Assembly: GCF_000142805.1 (NCBI RefSeq)
Contig: NC_013080.1
Span: forward strand, 744,001 to 808,000
Direction: 5' to 3'
Length of the DNA stretch: 64,000 nt
Source: Lachancea thermotolerans CBS 6340
Taxonomy: Eukaryota; Ascomycota; Saccharomycetes; Saccharomycetales; Saccharomycetaceae
A program made the position numbers and the translations under genes. This document shows, piece after piece, positions 39,223 through 48,412 of this stretch. Position 1 is the first letter of the stretch. Every line of letters begins with the position of its first letter. Below the pieces are notes generated by a model that was not told the DNA's origin, did not search any database, and saw only the letters and a list, made by a program, of their open reading frames with translations.

Positions 39223-41379
39223 ATGGGCGACTCTAACATAGGAAGCTTCAGCACGCCACTAAAGAATGGGATAAGTAGATCTGTGGAGTTACGAGTGCCA
39301 AATTCAGAAAGGCCATATCCCAAAGGCGTAGATTCACCTGGTAAACCCGCCAATGATGATCGAGCCTTGAGGATACAAAAAAACAATGAGAACGCCTCGC
39401 AGCTGCGCTCATCACCCTGGAAGAGAGCAAAGCTTGACAAGTTCTCTTCGCGCTCGCATCCCGTTTCCTCGCCTGCTGTGATCGAAATGTTGGATCGAAA
39501 TGTTTCCGGGCCGCATGGATCACTGCGAGACAGTCAAGCATTGGAAATACAGGATGAGATATCAGAAGCCATCAGCAGCGCTGTCAGAGAAGTGTCTGGT
39601 AGTGACTCGTCAAATCACGATAATCAGCATCGCACCTCGCTAATCAATGACCTGCTATCCCCAAGGCGGGATGGCACGCCTGACCACATTCCAGATGCTG
39701 ACCTCGCAAACTTAGGCAAGCTGACACCTCCCAAGAACTACATGCATAACACTGAGAGTAGCATCATCCAGAATCTACAAAGCTGCTTTCGAGATGAGCT
39801 CGGCAAGTTTGAGCAGTACCTAAAAGCCAAAAACGAACAGGCAGATGAGTACCGCCGTCGTACTGTAGACTGCTTCGAGAAGATCAAGCAATTGGAAGAG
39901 GCACTCGATGAGCAGAAACTTACTTACTCCTCTCTTTTGGGCGAGTATGAAATGCTCAGAGCCTCTCAAAGTGTCCGCGACGATCAATGGCAAACCCAAA
40001 ACCGAGAAATTGAAAAGCTCTCTACAGAAAAAACGAGCCTCGAAGAACGCGTTTCCCGGTTGAAGCTGCGGCTGTCTGAGGCGCGGAATGAAATGAAGAT
40101 GATAAACCAAAATTCGCAGATACTTCAAGAAAAGTTCCAAACACAGATTCAGCAAAATGAGAGGCTTCAAAACCAAGTTTCAGAGCTTGAAGACAGTGAA
40201 AACCAACTTCGGGTGCATATTGAAAATACTACTAATTCTAAAAAGCGAGTTGAGGAGGAAATCGAAAGGACAAGGGCTGAGCTTGCTCTATTAACAGAAG
40301 GCAAATTCAAGACGCAGTCGGAAAACGAAGATTTAAAGCTTTCAGTCTCCAAGGCTCAGACTTTGCTGGCAGAAAAAACAAAGTTCATTGAAGAGCTTCA
40401 GGCAAATTTAAGAGCTTCTCATGACACGAAGCAGAAATCAACTATAGAGCTTGAACAACGCATAAACGACCTAACTCTCGAGAAAAATGAATTAGTAAGG
40501 GAACTGGAGGACATGAGCACTTTAAGATCAAAAATTGAAGAAAGTGAAAACGAGATCCAGTCAGTGAAAACTGAGCTTGACCGAACACAAGTTGCTCTTC
40601 AACATCTTAAGGAGGAACATTCAGAACTCCGCGAGCACTGCCGATCTTTGGAAGCCGAACTCAAAACCTCTCATCAAAAACTGGAAACAGCAAACGATCA
40701 GCTGGCTATAAAATCGGCTGAGGTCGTGGAGCTTGGCCATGATGTTAAAGAGCTGCGACAAGGGAAATCACACCTCGAAGATTCTCTCAAGCTTCGTGAC
40801 GCTTCAATTTCGGAATGGAATTCTAAGTACGAAGAGAAGTGTGCCGAGAACAACAAGCTATCTATCGAAATTGAAAGTTTCCAGTTCAAGAACGGTAATT
40901 TAGAGACAGAGCACCTTGTTGAGCTAGAACAGCTTCATCAGCAAATGACCTCGCTTCAAGAAACTCTAAAATCGAACTCTGAGCGTATAAAGGAGCTAAC
41001 TGAAGAGAACTCATCTCTCAAAGACCAATTAGAGGTTCGAGAGCTTCCTCAACCGCAGCAGGGACCTCTTGTTGACCCTGAGCAAGTTGAAGAGTTACAT
41101 GCTAAAATCCAAAGCTTAGAGCAACAACTTCGGGAGAAGGAGGCGGAAGCGGGTAAAAGGCTTCAATTGCTAGCGGAAGATCTCTACATCCAGTACTCCT
41201 CGAAGCACGAACAGAAGGTCAAAATGCTTAAAAAAGGCTACGAATCAAAGTATCAAGACAAACTCGAAAGGCTAGGGCTCGAAAACTCAGGCTTGAAAGA
41301 CGAGTTAATGCAACTCAATGATACACTCAAGGCTGAAAGAGAAGAAAAGCATAACTTAGTGAAGCTGTTAAATAAGTAG
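39223..41379 (+). CDS. SLK19: Kinetochore and spindle midzone coiled-coil protein Slk19
   Basis: A 718-residue protein of the FEAR network and anaphase spindle. About 180 disordered residues come first, with Ser-Pro sites and a possible Ikeda-type SLINDLLSPRRDG block. A nearly continuous coiled coil follows (Glu, Lys, Gln, Leu heptads) to the C-terminus, closing with the conserved EEKHNLVKLLNK. Sequence alone would only say long coiled-coil protein; the name rests on synteny (YOR195W between TOA1 and LIP5) and the conserved C-terminal segment. A separase cleavage site was not assigned. Confidence 0.82.
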   Translation: MGDSNIGSFSTPLKNGISRSVELRVPNSERPYPKGVDSPGKPANDDRALRIQKNNENASQLRSSPWKRAKLDKFSSRSHPVSSPAVIEMLDRNVSGPHGSLRDSQALEIQDEISEAISSAVREVSGSDSSNHDNQHRTSLINDLLSPRRDGTPDHIPDADLANLGKLTPPKNYMHNTESSIIQNLQSCFRDELGKFEQYLKAKNEQADEYRRRTVDCFEKIKQLEEALDEQKLTYSSLLGEYEMLRASQSVRDDQWQTQNREIEKLSTEKTSLEERVSRLKLRLSEARNEMKMINQNSQILQEKFQTQIQQNERLQNQVSELEDSENQLRVHIENTTNSKKRVEEEIERTRAELALLTEGKFKTQSENEDLKLSVSKAQTLLAEKTKFIEELQANLRASHDTKQKSTIELEQRINDLTLEKNELVRELEDMSTLRSKIEESENEIQSVKTELDRTQVALQHLKEEHSELREHCRSLEAELKTSHQKLETANDQLAIKSAEVVELGHDVKELRQGKSHLEDSLKLRDASISEWNSKYEEKCAENNKLSIEIESFQFKNGNLETEHLVELEQLHQQMTSLQETLKSNSERIKELTEENSSLKDQLEVRELPQPQQGPLVDPEQVEELHAKIQSLEQQLREKEAEAGKRLQLLAEDLYIQYSSKHEQKVKMLKKGYESKYQDKLERLGLENSGLKDELMQLNDTLKAEREEKHNLVKLLNK

Positions 41380-41719
41380 GTACAAATTAGCCTTCGGCCG
41401 GGGGGCCGTTGGTCACGTGCTCAATTATCCTTCAGTACAATCAAACGTTTTACATCCACGGTCAATCACCCAATTTCGTCGCGAAAGTTAGTAACAAGCA
41501 AAGGCAGGTCTTTGAAAACCGGTAACTGGCTCCACAAAAGCTTTTTTTGAAGCCAAAAAAGCGTCTGAGCTGGACTTAAAGACCGGTCTGGTGTGATTGA
41601 TTTCTGTGGGCTGGCCAGACATAAGCGTTGATAATTATCAGCATTTTACGCGACTCGACGCATCGGAAGCCCGCACAACAAAACTTGATAGACGCCAATC
41701 GTGGGCACTGTAGTAAAAC
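41380..41719 (+). promoter_or_regulatory. SLK19 3' region and BEM3 promoter
   Basis: A 340-bp spacer with a G+C-rich hairpin CGGCC-GGGG-GGCCG just after SLK19, a CACGTG at 41414-41419 and an inverted repeat GCTTTTTT/AAAAAAGC near 41540-41562. Confidence 0.45.
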
Positions 41720-44700
41720 ATGGGATCTGATGATGACAGCGCAGGCTCGATTACCTTGCAGCTACTATCTAAATACAATTATCATACATCGGAACGGGAC
41801 AGGAGTCTGGAGAATAAAGAGAAGAATAACGAACCTTCGCGCAAGCCGAGTTATGACGCGCTCTACAAAGAGAACACTACATTAAAGCTACAACTGGAAG
41901 AATACGAAAGCGAGATAGCTAGTTTGAAGAGGTTTATTGATGTTCTGAAGAACAATAGAAACACCTTTAAGGAATCGCACCAACAACTCGAAGTCGAAGA
42001 TAAGCTAAAGGAGCCCATTCTTCCACCTCGATCGGCAGAAAGAAGGCGCAATGCGAAAAACCTATCACTCCCAGTGACGAAAGAAGCTAAAAGTCAAGCT
42101 GAGAAGTCTCCTGGTTTATTATCCCCTGCAGGCATAATTACTTCCAGGAGTTTCAACGGAACGCCTACTCTGACTGATAATACGCTCAACCATGACCGTG
42201 ACCAGTCTTTTTCTCTTAATGAACTAGACAAAATCCGCAGGTCGAGCTCGTCGTATTCGAATGTGATAGCAGCCAGTCCGGCGACGTCGGTTGCATACAC
42301 AACATCCAGGATATCACCATCTCGAAGCAATAAGCATTCGCTCAAAGACGAAGATTCAGCATCGTCAGTTCCAGAGAGAAGCGCTTCGCTTTTAAATTCC
42401 AGCAAGGCTGTCATATCAGTTAGCGATCACTACCATTCTCCCCTGAGAATTGGTTCTGGGGGCAATCAAGAGGACAATCAAGAAAGCTCATCAAAAAAAT
42501 CGTATCCCAAGAGCCCAATACCTAATCTTTTAGCCAGCCACGAAGGCAAGGCTGATATATCTCCTGCATCGAAGAAAAGCCTGAATAATTTTGCAGAAAT
42601 GCTTGATTCCAGCTTTGGAGAAGATGAGGAGCAGACACCCCATGAAAACCCTCAGGAAATCGAGGTCGCCTCTGCTAATCAAGAACGAGAGAGTATATCT
42701 CGACTACTGGGATCGCCTGTGGCGCTAAAGAAGCCTCATCAGTCACATGAAAACTCGCCTGTGCTGCACTCCTTCGAAGTAGTCTCAAGTTCTGCTCCAG
42801 AAGAGAAGCCTTCCTCGAGCACGATCGGCTCGTCAGCCAGTACTCAAATTGTGTCCGCGTATGATCCACAGTCCCCAAGATCAATTAATGCTAAAAGCAT
42901 ACCACATTTGGGAAAGAGCAACAGTCAACCAATAGTGCAATCCCCGCGCAAGAAAACAACGCCAACTGTCACTGATTCCCACAGTATCATCTCAGATATT
43001 CCTCTCTTTGTGCAACCAGGAGAACTGGGTACTATCCGAATTGATGTTGTCAGTACACTCCACCGTGATAATGAGATGTTCGCAGGTGATCATCACATCC
43101 TTTTCAGTGTAATTGATAGAACTTCGGGAAAGGAGATTTTCAAATTTGCTAAAACTATCGACAGGGTTTATGAACTTGACGTCTACCTGAAGTGCCACAT
43201 GGATACCATCATGTTACCCCCTCTTCCAGAGAAGGCTATGTTCGAGACTACTACACCGCTTAGGGTAGATTACAGAAGGGAGAAGCTCAACGATTATTTT
43301 TCATGTCTATTTGCTCAACAAAACCTACTTCCGGATATTGCATTGAAGCTGGCGAAATTCATAAGCACAGACACAGTTATGAATCCCATTATAGGTGACT
43401 ATATCAAGGAGGGTATACTAATGATGAGGAAAAGTAAGGCAATAGGAAGTACCAACAGTTGGCGCTTACGATATGCAGTTGTTGATGGAGTTAACCTCTC
43501 ACTGTTGGACAGGGGTCAGGTTTCAGAAATCATTAAGCTCTCGCAGGCTGCAATAGAGCTACAGGCTAACTTGCCAGATGATAGATATGGAACGAAAAAT
43601 GGCTTCATTCTCAACGTGCATAAAAAGGGCGGCCTTTCCAGTGGGACAAGATACTTTTTTTGTTGCGAAAGCCCAAGAGAGAGGGAGTCTTGGGTATCAA
43701 GTCTTGCCGAATTTGTGGAAAGCTCAGTTGTCTTCAGTGGTTCCATAAACAGCAAGTCAGAAAGCTCTAGCATGATAGATCACTCCTCTACAGGTAATGA
43801 GGCAAGCTCGGATGCACCTGTCAGTTACATTGGGCCTATAGCCAATCTCCAGAGTCCAGTTTCTCATTCACCCACCCAGGCCCCTGATACAACGGCACAA
43901 GAAGATGAGAGGGAATCCAAGAGAATACGAATGCGCAGCTTTTTCCCCTTCAAAAGAGCCACTGCAGCCCAAACTTCGAGCGAACCTGAGCTCCCACTTA
44001 ATGGGGACAGTAGCCAGCTGCCTCTCCTGCAACCCAATGAAACCTCAATATCCAGGTCCCTTCAAGCGATGGATCTGGGCCCTGAAATCGTCAGCAATAC
44101 AGTTTTCGGGTCTGAACTGCGAAGCTGCGTTTCAATCAGCTCGCAGCTTTATCAGGGCAAATATGTCATTCCTAGCGTTGTTTACAGATGCCTGGAGTAT
44201 TTGTATCGTAATCATGGAGTTGAGGAAGAAGGCATATTTAGAATCAGTGGTTCGAGCTTGCTAATAAAGTCGCTACAAGAACAGTTTGACAAAGACCGTG
44301 ACATTGACCTTTGCAATTACAACAAGTCTGTCACTTCAGATGACCCCAACAAGAGTAACTTCGGAACGGGCCTAGTCGATGTAAACACTGTTACAGGCTT
44401 GCTGAAGCTGTTTTTAAGAAAAATGCCACACGTCATTTTCGGAGACAGCATGCTGCCAGTGTTCAAGAGCGCTCTGGATGCGAAGTGGGGCAGCGGATAT
44501 CAAGTCGCGCTTGAGTACCGCCGGCTTGTGAATTCTGATAAAATTTCAAAAGAGAGCTATTCGCTCATGTTTGTTCTATTTGAGCTGTTGGTCAAAATAA
44601 ACCAGAAGAACCAAATCAACAAAATGAACTTGCGAAATTTATGCATTGTGTTTTCGCCAACGTTGAACATCCCAGTAAGCGTGCTTCAACCGTTCATTGT

Positions 44701-44815
44701 TGACTTCGATTGTATTTTTAAAAACGAGGAGCCGATTAACGATTCACAGAGGGAGCAAGTCGATATCGACGCGCCCTCGGCGGTGTTAAAAGAGATAAAT
44801 AGTTATTTTGCTTAG
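41720..44815 (+). CDS. BEM3: Rho GTPase-activating protein Bem3 for Cdc42
   Basis: A 1031-residue polarity protein that stimulates GTP hydrolysis by Cdc42. The order is an N-terminal coiled coil near 50-75 (YKENTTLKLQLEEYESEI), a long disordered Ser-rich region, a PX domain beginning near SDIPLFVQPGELGTIRIDVV, a PH domain starting at IKEGILMMRKSK and ending ERESWVSSLAEFV, and a C-terminal RhoGAP domain. The arginine finger is Arg841 in EGIFRISGSS, and KMNLRNLCIVFSPTL is the late GAP block. Domain order and length match Bem3 (YPL115C). Confidence 0.95.
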   Translation: MGSDDDSAGSITLQLLSKYNYHTSERDRSLENKEKNNEPSRKPSYDALYKENTTLKLQLEEYESEIASLKRFIDVLKNNRNTFKESHQQLEVEDKLKEPILPPRSAERRRNAKNLSLPVTKEAKSQAEKSPGLLSPAGIITSRSFNGTPTLTDNTLNHDRDQSFSLNELDKIRRSSSSYSNVIAASPATSVAYTTSRISPSRSNKHSLKDEDSASSVPERSASLLNSSKAVISVSDHYHSPLRIGSGGNQEDNQESSSKKSYPKSPIPNLLASHEGKADISPASKKSLNNFAEMLDSSFGEDEEQTPHENPQEIEVASANQERESISRLLGSPVALKKPHQSHENSPVLHSFEVVSSSAPEEKPSSSTIGSSASTQIVSAYDPQSPRSINAKSIPHLGKSNSQPIVQSPRKKTTPTVTDSHSIISDIPLFVQPGELGTIRIDVVSTLHRDNEMFAGDHHILFSVIDRTSGKEIFKFAKTIDRVYELDVYLKCHMDTIMLPPLPEKAMFETTTPLRVDYRREKLNDYFSCLFAQQNLLPDIALKLAKFISTDTVMNPIIGDYIKEGILMMRKSKAIGSTNSWRLRYAVVDGVNLSLLDRGQVSEIIKLSQAAIELQANLPDDRYGTKNGFILNVHKKGGLSSGTRYFFCCESPRERESWVSSLAEFVESSVVFSGSINSKSESSSMIDHSSTGNEASSDAPVSYIGPIANLQSPVSHSPTQAPDTTAQEDERESKRIRMRSFFPFKRATAAQTSSEPELPLNGDSSQLPLLQPNETSISRSLQAMDLGPEIVSNTVFGSELRSCVSISSQLYQGKYVIPSVVYRCLEYLYRNHGVEEEGIFRISGSSLLIKSLQEQFDKDRDIDLCNYNKSVTSDDPNKSNFGTGLVDVNTVTGLLKLFLRKMPHVIFGDSMLPVFKSALDAKWGSGYQVALEYRRLVNSDKISKESYSLMFVLFELLVKINQKNQINKMNLRNLCIVFSPTLNIPVSVLQPFIVDFDCIFKNEEPINDSQREQVDIDAPSAVLKEINSYFA

Positions 44816-44914
44816 CGCTTAATATGAGTTACGATTAAAAGAGTTTCGATATTTCAACAGGGACATGCAGACCATAAGCATTCCAAGGCTGGCGGCGCGC
44901 GATGATGGAGAGTG

Positions 44915-46030
44915 CTAGTTGTTGGCTCTTTTCCTCAAAACATTTTCAATGAAGGCTTCGCCAGCTTTGTAAGATGACCTGACCAGGGGACCAGACGCAC
45001 AATACAAAAAGCCCAGCTCTAGTGCCTTGTCCCTCCAATAGTCAAATTTTTCCGGTTTGACGTACTCCACAACCTTCATGTGCCGCTTAGTAGGCCTCAT
45101 GTACTGGCCGAATGTCACAACGTCACAGCCGATAGCACGGAGGTCCTGCAGCGTCTGCAGGACCTGCTCGTCCGTCTCACCCAGCCCAAGCATGAGCGAT
45201 GTTTTGGTGATCAAGGTGGGAACCGTCTTTTTGGCCTGGTTCAGGACGCTAAGGGACTGCTCGTAGGTGGCTCTTCTGTCTCTCACGTGGGGCGTCAGAT
45301 CTTTCACCGTTTCAAGGTTGTGAGCGTAAACGTCGAGCCCGCTTTGAGCCATGACTTTGACCATTTCTAGGTCGCCTCTAAAATCTCCCGAAAGGGTCTC
45401 CACAAGGGTTTTGGGCGCCTTTTGTTTTATCCTGCACACTGTTTCGGCCAGGTGGTGGGCTCCGCCGTCGGCCAGATCGTCTCTATCAACGGTGGTCAAA
45501 ACCACATACCCAAGGCCCCACCTGCTGATAGCCTCGGCGGTGTTCTCGGGCTCGGCGGGATCCGGCTTCGAGGGAGCCCTGTTGGTCTTGACGGAGCAGA
45601 ACCGGCAGCCCCGAGTACAGGTGTCTCCCAGAAGCATGATGGTAGCGGTGGCCTTGGAGCTGTCGCCGCCGCCCCAGCACTCGCTGATGTTGGGACACTT
45701 GGCCTCCTCGCACACCGTGCTGAGTTTGAGCTCCCGGACATCCTTCTTGAGCTTGTGGTAGTTGGTGCCTTTGGGAATAGGCACCTTCAGCCACCGGGGC
45801 AGCCTCTTGGCTTCCTCGATGTTGGATCGCGCCTGCTGCAGAGGATCGAGCGTGAACTTGGCGGCCTTGCCGCTGACGAAGTCCTCGAACGACGGGCCCT
45901 TGTTCAGCGCATCGGAAAATGTCGTGGTGCGCCGTCTTTTAGGTTGGGAAGCTGTGGTCGTCGTAGCCTTTGTTACCGATATCGCTCGCTTCTGCAGCTG
46001 CAGACGTGAGCACTTGAAGCGGGAAAGCAT
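44915..46030 (-). CDS. LIP5: Mitochondrial lipoyl synthase
   Basis: A 371-residue radical-SAM enzyme inserting two sulfur atoms into octanoyl groups on lipoate-dependent enzymes. The N-terminus [18 protein letters not shown] is a mitochondrial presequence. Both iron-sulfur motifs are intact: the auxiliary cluster Cys107, Cys112 and Cys118 ([12 protein letters not shown]) and the radical-SAM CX3CX2C at Cys138, Cys142 and Cys145 (CTRGCRFC). The C-terminal RSSYKAGE supplies the serine ligand. Synteny: YOR196C. Three CACGTG sites lie 246-295 bp upstream. Confidence 0.97.
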   Translation of the reverse strand: MLSRFKCSRLQLQKRAISVTKATTTTASQPKRRRTTTFSDALNKGPSFEDFVSGKAAKFTLDPLQQARSNIEEAKRLPRWLKVPIPKGTNYHKLKKDVRELKLSTVCEEAKCPNISECWGGGDSSKATATIMLLGDTCTRGCRFCSVKTNRAPSKPDPAEPENTAEAISRWGLGYVVLTTVDRDDLADGGAHHLAETVCRIKQKAPKTLVETLSGDFRGDLEMVKVMAQSGLDVYAHNLETVKDLTPHVRDRRATYEQSLSVLNQAKKTVPTLITKTSLMLGLGETDEQVLQTLQDLRAIGCDVVTFGQYMRPTKRHMKVVEYVKPEKFDYWRDKALELGFLYCASGPLVRSSYKAGEAFIENVLRKRANN

Positions 46031-46605
46031 TACCGTAGGGGGGAAGTGCTACAGGGCTGAGGGCGGATCTCGGCACTCCAGTAACGCGCCAGTCGTGGGA
46101 CAGGGAAGATGTAGAACGAAGATCAACCTCGATCTTCTGGCAGCGACGCCAGCTGAGTAGTTTTCCACGCTCTTGATGTACCAGGATGAGATGTGCTGCG
46201 CTTGTACGAAGCGCGATTCGGAGTCAGACGCGGCGCCGAGCCCGCGCCTGACTCGGGCCGCGAGGGCCTATCTGTCACGTGATATCGGGTCCATTGTGTC
46301 ACGTGCTCTATTTCTACGTCACGTGCCTATGACGTGTGCGTGATAAGCAAACGACGGCGTCGTTTTGAACGCCGCTGGCGCCGCTTTGAGAGCTGCGCCA
46401 GCCACACCTGACAACGGCGATGTGCAGCGCTGGCCCTGCGCAAAGCTCGTCGCCCGCAAGGCTGGGAAACCGAAGCATAGCAAAGAGCGCCTGCTGGGCC
46501 CGCTAGCGGGCTGCGATACCACGTTTGACTTAGTCAACTTCTGTTAAAATCGTAAAAACATGCATAAGCTCATATATACGCGGTTGGGGCCGCGGCGCGA
46601 TGCGT
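46031..46605. other. Spacer between LIP5 and the small gene
   Basis: A 575-bp G+C-rich spacer with the LIP5 promoter on one side and the 3' end of the small gene on the other. Two perfect inverted repeats lie side by side: AAACGAC-GGC-GTCGTTT (46349-46365) and GCTGGCGC with GCGCCAGC (46374-46402). They could act as cruciform or RNA hairpins. Confidence 0.55.
46276..46325. promoter_or_regulatory. Three CACGTG sites upstream of LIP5
   Basis: CACGTG begins at 46276, 46300 and 46320, each preceded by T, giving three TCACGTG elements in 50 bp. This is the Cbf1 binding core. Cbf1 serves both sulfur and respiratory genes, and LIP5 belongs to both worlds; that link is inference. Confidence 0.7.
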
Positions 46606-46833
46606 TTATTCGTCTCTGAGGCACACGAACTCGCCGTTCTCGACAACAGCGACCTGGTGCAAGTATCTGTCGTTCAGCGAGACCTCGCCGTTCATCACAC
46701 CGTTGAAGCTGCATTGACCGCCGAACTTGTTCAAAGGCAGGATCTCGATGACCTTGTGCTGCCATGGCGAGATGATGACGGCCTTGTTACCGGCTTGGAT
46801 GGCGTGAGAAGTGTTGCTAGCGGCTTTACCCAT
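46606..46833 (-). CDS. Unrecognised 75-residue protein with high codon bias
   Basis: A small ATG-to-stop gene whose product I do not recognise. The sequence begins MGKAASNTSHAIQAGNKAV and has a probable beta-rich core (AVIISPWQHKVIEILPL, then VSLNDRYLHQVAVVENGEFV), two cysteines, no signal peptide and no membrane segment. Evidence for reality: mostly preferred yeast codons (GGT, GCC, AAC, AAG, TTC, GTC, AGA), a CA-rich 5' leader like those of highly expressed genes, and a TTATATAA box about 135 bp upstream (46968-46975). AGGGG/CCCCT stress elements lie at 47003-47007 and 47184-47188, suggesting Msn2/4 control. A cytosolic stress or abundant small protein is a guess only. Confidence 0.72.
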   Translation of the reverse strand: MGKAASNTSHAIQAGNKAVIISPWQHKVIEILPLNKFGGQCSFNGVMNGEVSLNDRYLHQVAVVENGEFVCLRDE

Positions 46834-47889
46834 TGTGAATGTGTTTTTGTGTGTATGCGTGTATCAGTTGCGGTCTGCTATTAAGAAGTGCTAAGCTGGT
46901 TAGATCTTCTTTGCTGATGATTGTAGAGAAGAAGAGGAGTTTGTAATTTAGAGCTGAAGAAGCGCCCTTATATAAGTTTCGCCGATGCCTCGAACTATGG
47001 CCAGGGGAGGTTGCGCGCGGTTTTTGCAAACATCAGGGTTGCTGTGGGCTCCGTCAGAGCTTATGCGTGTGTATGTGCGTGTGTATGTGCGTGTGTGTCG
47101 TATTCCTTGAGCAAAGAAACAACGTTTACATCATCAAGACAGAACACTGGCAGAACGCAGCGCAGAACGCACAGAAGCAAGGGCCCCTAGCGGTTGGCCG
47201 CGAAGGGTTTGCGACGTCCAAGGGCGCGGCTGGAGGGACAGTGACGAAATGGCGCAGCAAGCACGGCGCGAGTGGGCCAAATCTCATTCGAGGACCTGGG
47301 ACCTAGCGCTTGCACACGTGCTTGGGCGTTCTCCAGTGACTGGGCAGCTCAGTTCGAGCGCTGGAACCTGGGCTTGCCTCACCGCCCTGGCCAGGAAGCC
47401 GGCTCTAGCGGGCTCCGGCTCATGGCGGTGAGGCTGTAGTGTGTCGTTTTCTCCGTTTCTACGATATGATGTCGGGGCGCGGATATACGATCACGTGACA
47501 AGTCGATATACTACTATCACGTGACTCGAATTGGCCACCGCGCAGCGGTTTTGGCAGAGGGCCCAAGCGGAGCGCAAGAGCGGCCGGCGTTAGCTGAATT
47601 CAGCTTCAGGCGCCTCCCCTGCACCCGCTGGTTCCCTCCCGCGGATTCGAGCGCCCGGGCGCTCGCCGCTTGGTTTCCACGTGACTCCATCCCGCCACCG
47701 GAAACGCTGCTCATAGCGCTGCTCACGCCGCAGCTCGCACCGCCGCTCATAGCATACAGCGCGTCGGCCTCGGAGCCACGCGCGGCGGAAAGCGTGGCAG
47801 TGTCACGTGCGGCGGAGGGCACGTCCGCGTCACGTGCGCCTGTTTTCAGGAAAACCAAATCATGTATTCGTAGATAGCGCTACAGACGT
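46834..47889. other. G+C-rich spacer with CACGTG cluster and TG microsatellite
   Basis: About 1.06 kb upstream of the small gene and downstream of the metallothionein. It contains the small gene's promoter (TATA, stress elements), a TATGTGCGTGTG microsatellite, and six CACGTG sites starting at 47315, 47492, 47518, 47678, 47804 and 47831. Open frames here show only G+C-driven composition and no protein features. Confidence 0.6.
47062..47098. repeat. TATGTGCGTGTG microsatellite
   Basis: About three tandem 12-nt units, the first truncated, followed by extra TG. A simple slippage repeat. Confidence 0.9.
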
Positions 47890-48093
47890 TTACTTAGAGC
47901 AGTGGCACTCGGCCTTGGAGCCGCACTTGCAGGCCTTGCCGCACGCGCACTCCTTGTCCTTGGAGCAGGAGCCGGAGCTCTCGCCGCCCTTGACGGGGCA
48001 CGAGGCCTCAGCGGGCTTGCTCTCGCACTGGCACTGGTCCTTGGCGCAGTGGCAGTCTTTTTGGCAGGCGTAGTTAACTAGTTCGCTCAACAT
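47890..48093 (-). CDS. CUP1-like copper metallothionein
   Basis: A 67-residue protein with 13 cysteines and five Cys-X-Cys pairs (CHC, CQC, CAC, CKC, CHC), no aromatic residue after the first ten, and many Lys, Ser and Glu: a metallothionein. The N-terminus MLSELVNYA closely resembles the MFSELINFQ leader of S. cerevisiae Cup1, which is removed in the mature protein, so this is probably a Cup1 relative rather than Crs5. The cysteines form two clusters (10-32 and 43-64) separated by a Gly/Ser linker. It is expected to bind Cu(I) in the cytosol. Upstream lie a TATA box, an Ace1-like element and a heat-shock element. No metallothionein lies between LIP5 and HOS3 relatives in S. cerevisiae, to my knowledge. 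Confidence 0.9.
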   Translation of the reverse strand: MLSELVNYACQKDCHCAKDQCQCESKPAEASCPVKGGESSGSCSKDKECACGKACKCGSKAECHCSK

Positions 48094-48193
48094 TTCTTGT
48101 GTGTGTAGGTTTGTGTGGTGTTTGTGTTTGCTTGAAAGCTTGTTGGGAGAGACGAGGCCTTGCAGTTGCTAAGGTGCGCTGTTCAGGGATCCT

Positions 48194-48243
48194 TATATAG
48201 CTTTTTTTCAACTGTGCGATGCCCTCTGAGTTTTTTTTGCTGA
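48194..48243 (-). promoter_or_regulatory. TATA box and Ace1/Cup2-type copper element of the metallothionein gene
   Basis: TATATA at 48194-48199 lies about 100 bp upstream of the start. TTTTTTTTGCTGA at 48231-48243 matches the Ace1 (Cup2) core, a T-rich stretch followed by GCTG, as in the CUP1 promoter. Only one clear copy was seen. Confidence 0.78.
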
Positions 48244-48399
48244 TTACGATGCGTTGTTAACGCTGACACTCCGCATTAACGAAGCCGGAAAGAAAAGTTT
48301 TTAGCACCGTCGTGACGTGCGCTTGGAGCAGGGGCGCCGCGCGCGCGAGATGTGCTGGTCCCGCGCGGAGCCCTGCGGTGAGAAGAGGCGCGGGGACGA

Positions 48400-48412
48400 G
48401 AAACTTCCAGAA
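48400..48412. promoter_or_regulatory. Perfect three-unit heat-shock element
   Basis: GAAACTTCCAGAA gives GAA-nn-TTC-nn-GAA without mismatch, about 310 bp upstream of the metallothionein start. S. cerevisiae CUP1 also has an Hsf1-binding element in its promoter. The convergent side (HOS3 3' end) makes the metallothionein the only plausible target. Confidence 0.78.

Noticed and set aside
45422-46009. 195-codon plus-strand frame opposite LIP5
   Set aside because: Antisense to an intact, conserved enzyme with strong codon bias; the antisense product has no recognisable motif.
47521-48073. Long plus-strand frames opposite and beside the metallothionein
   Set aside because: They are the mirror of a Cys-rich gene and of G+C-rich DNA; residue use is Arg, Ala, Pro and Ser without any domain.
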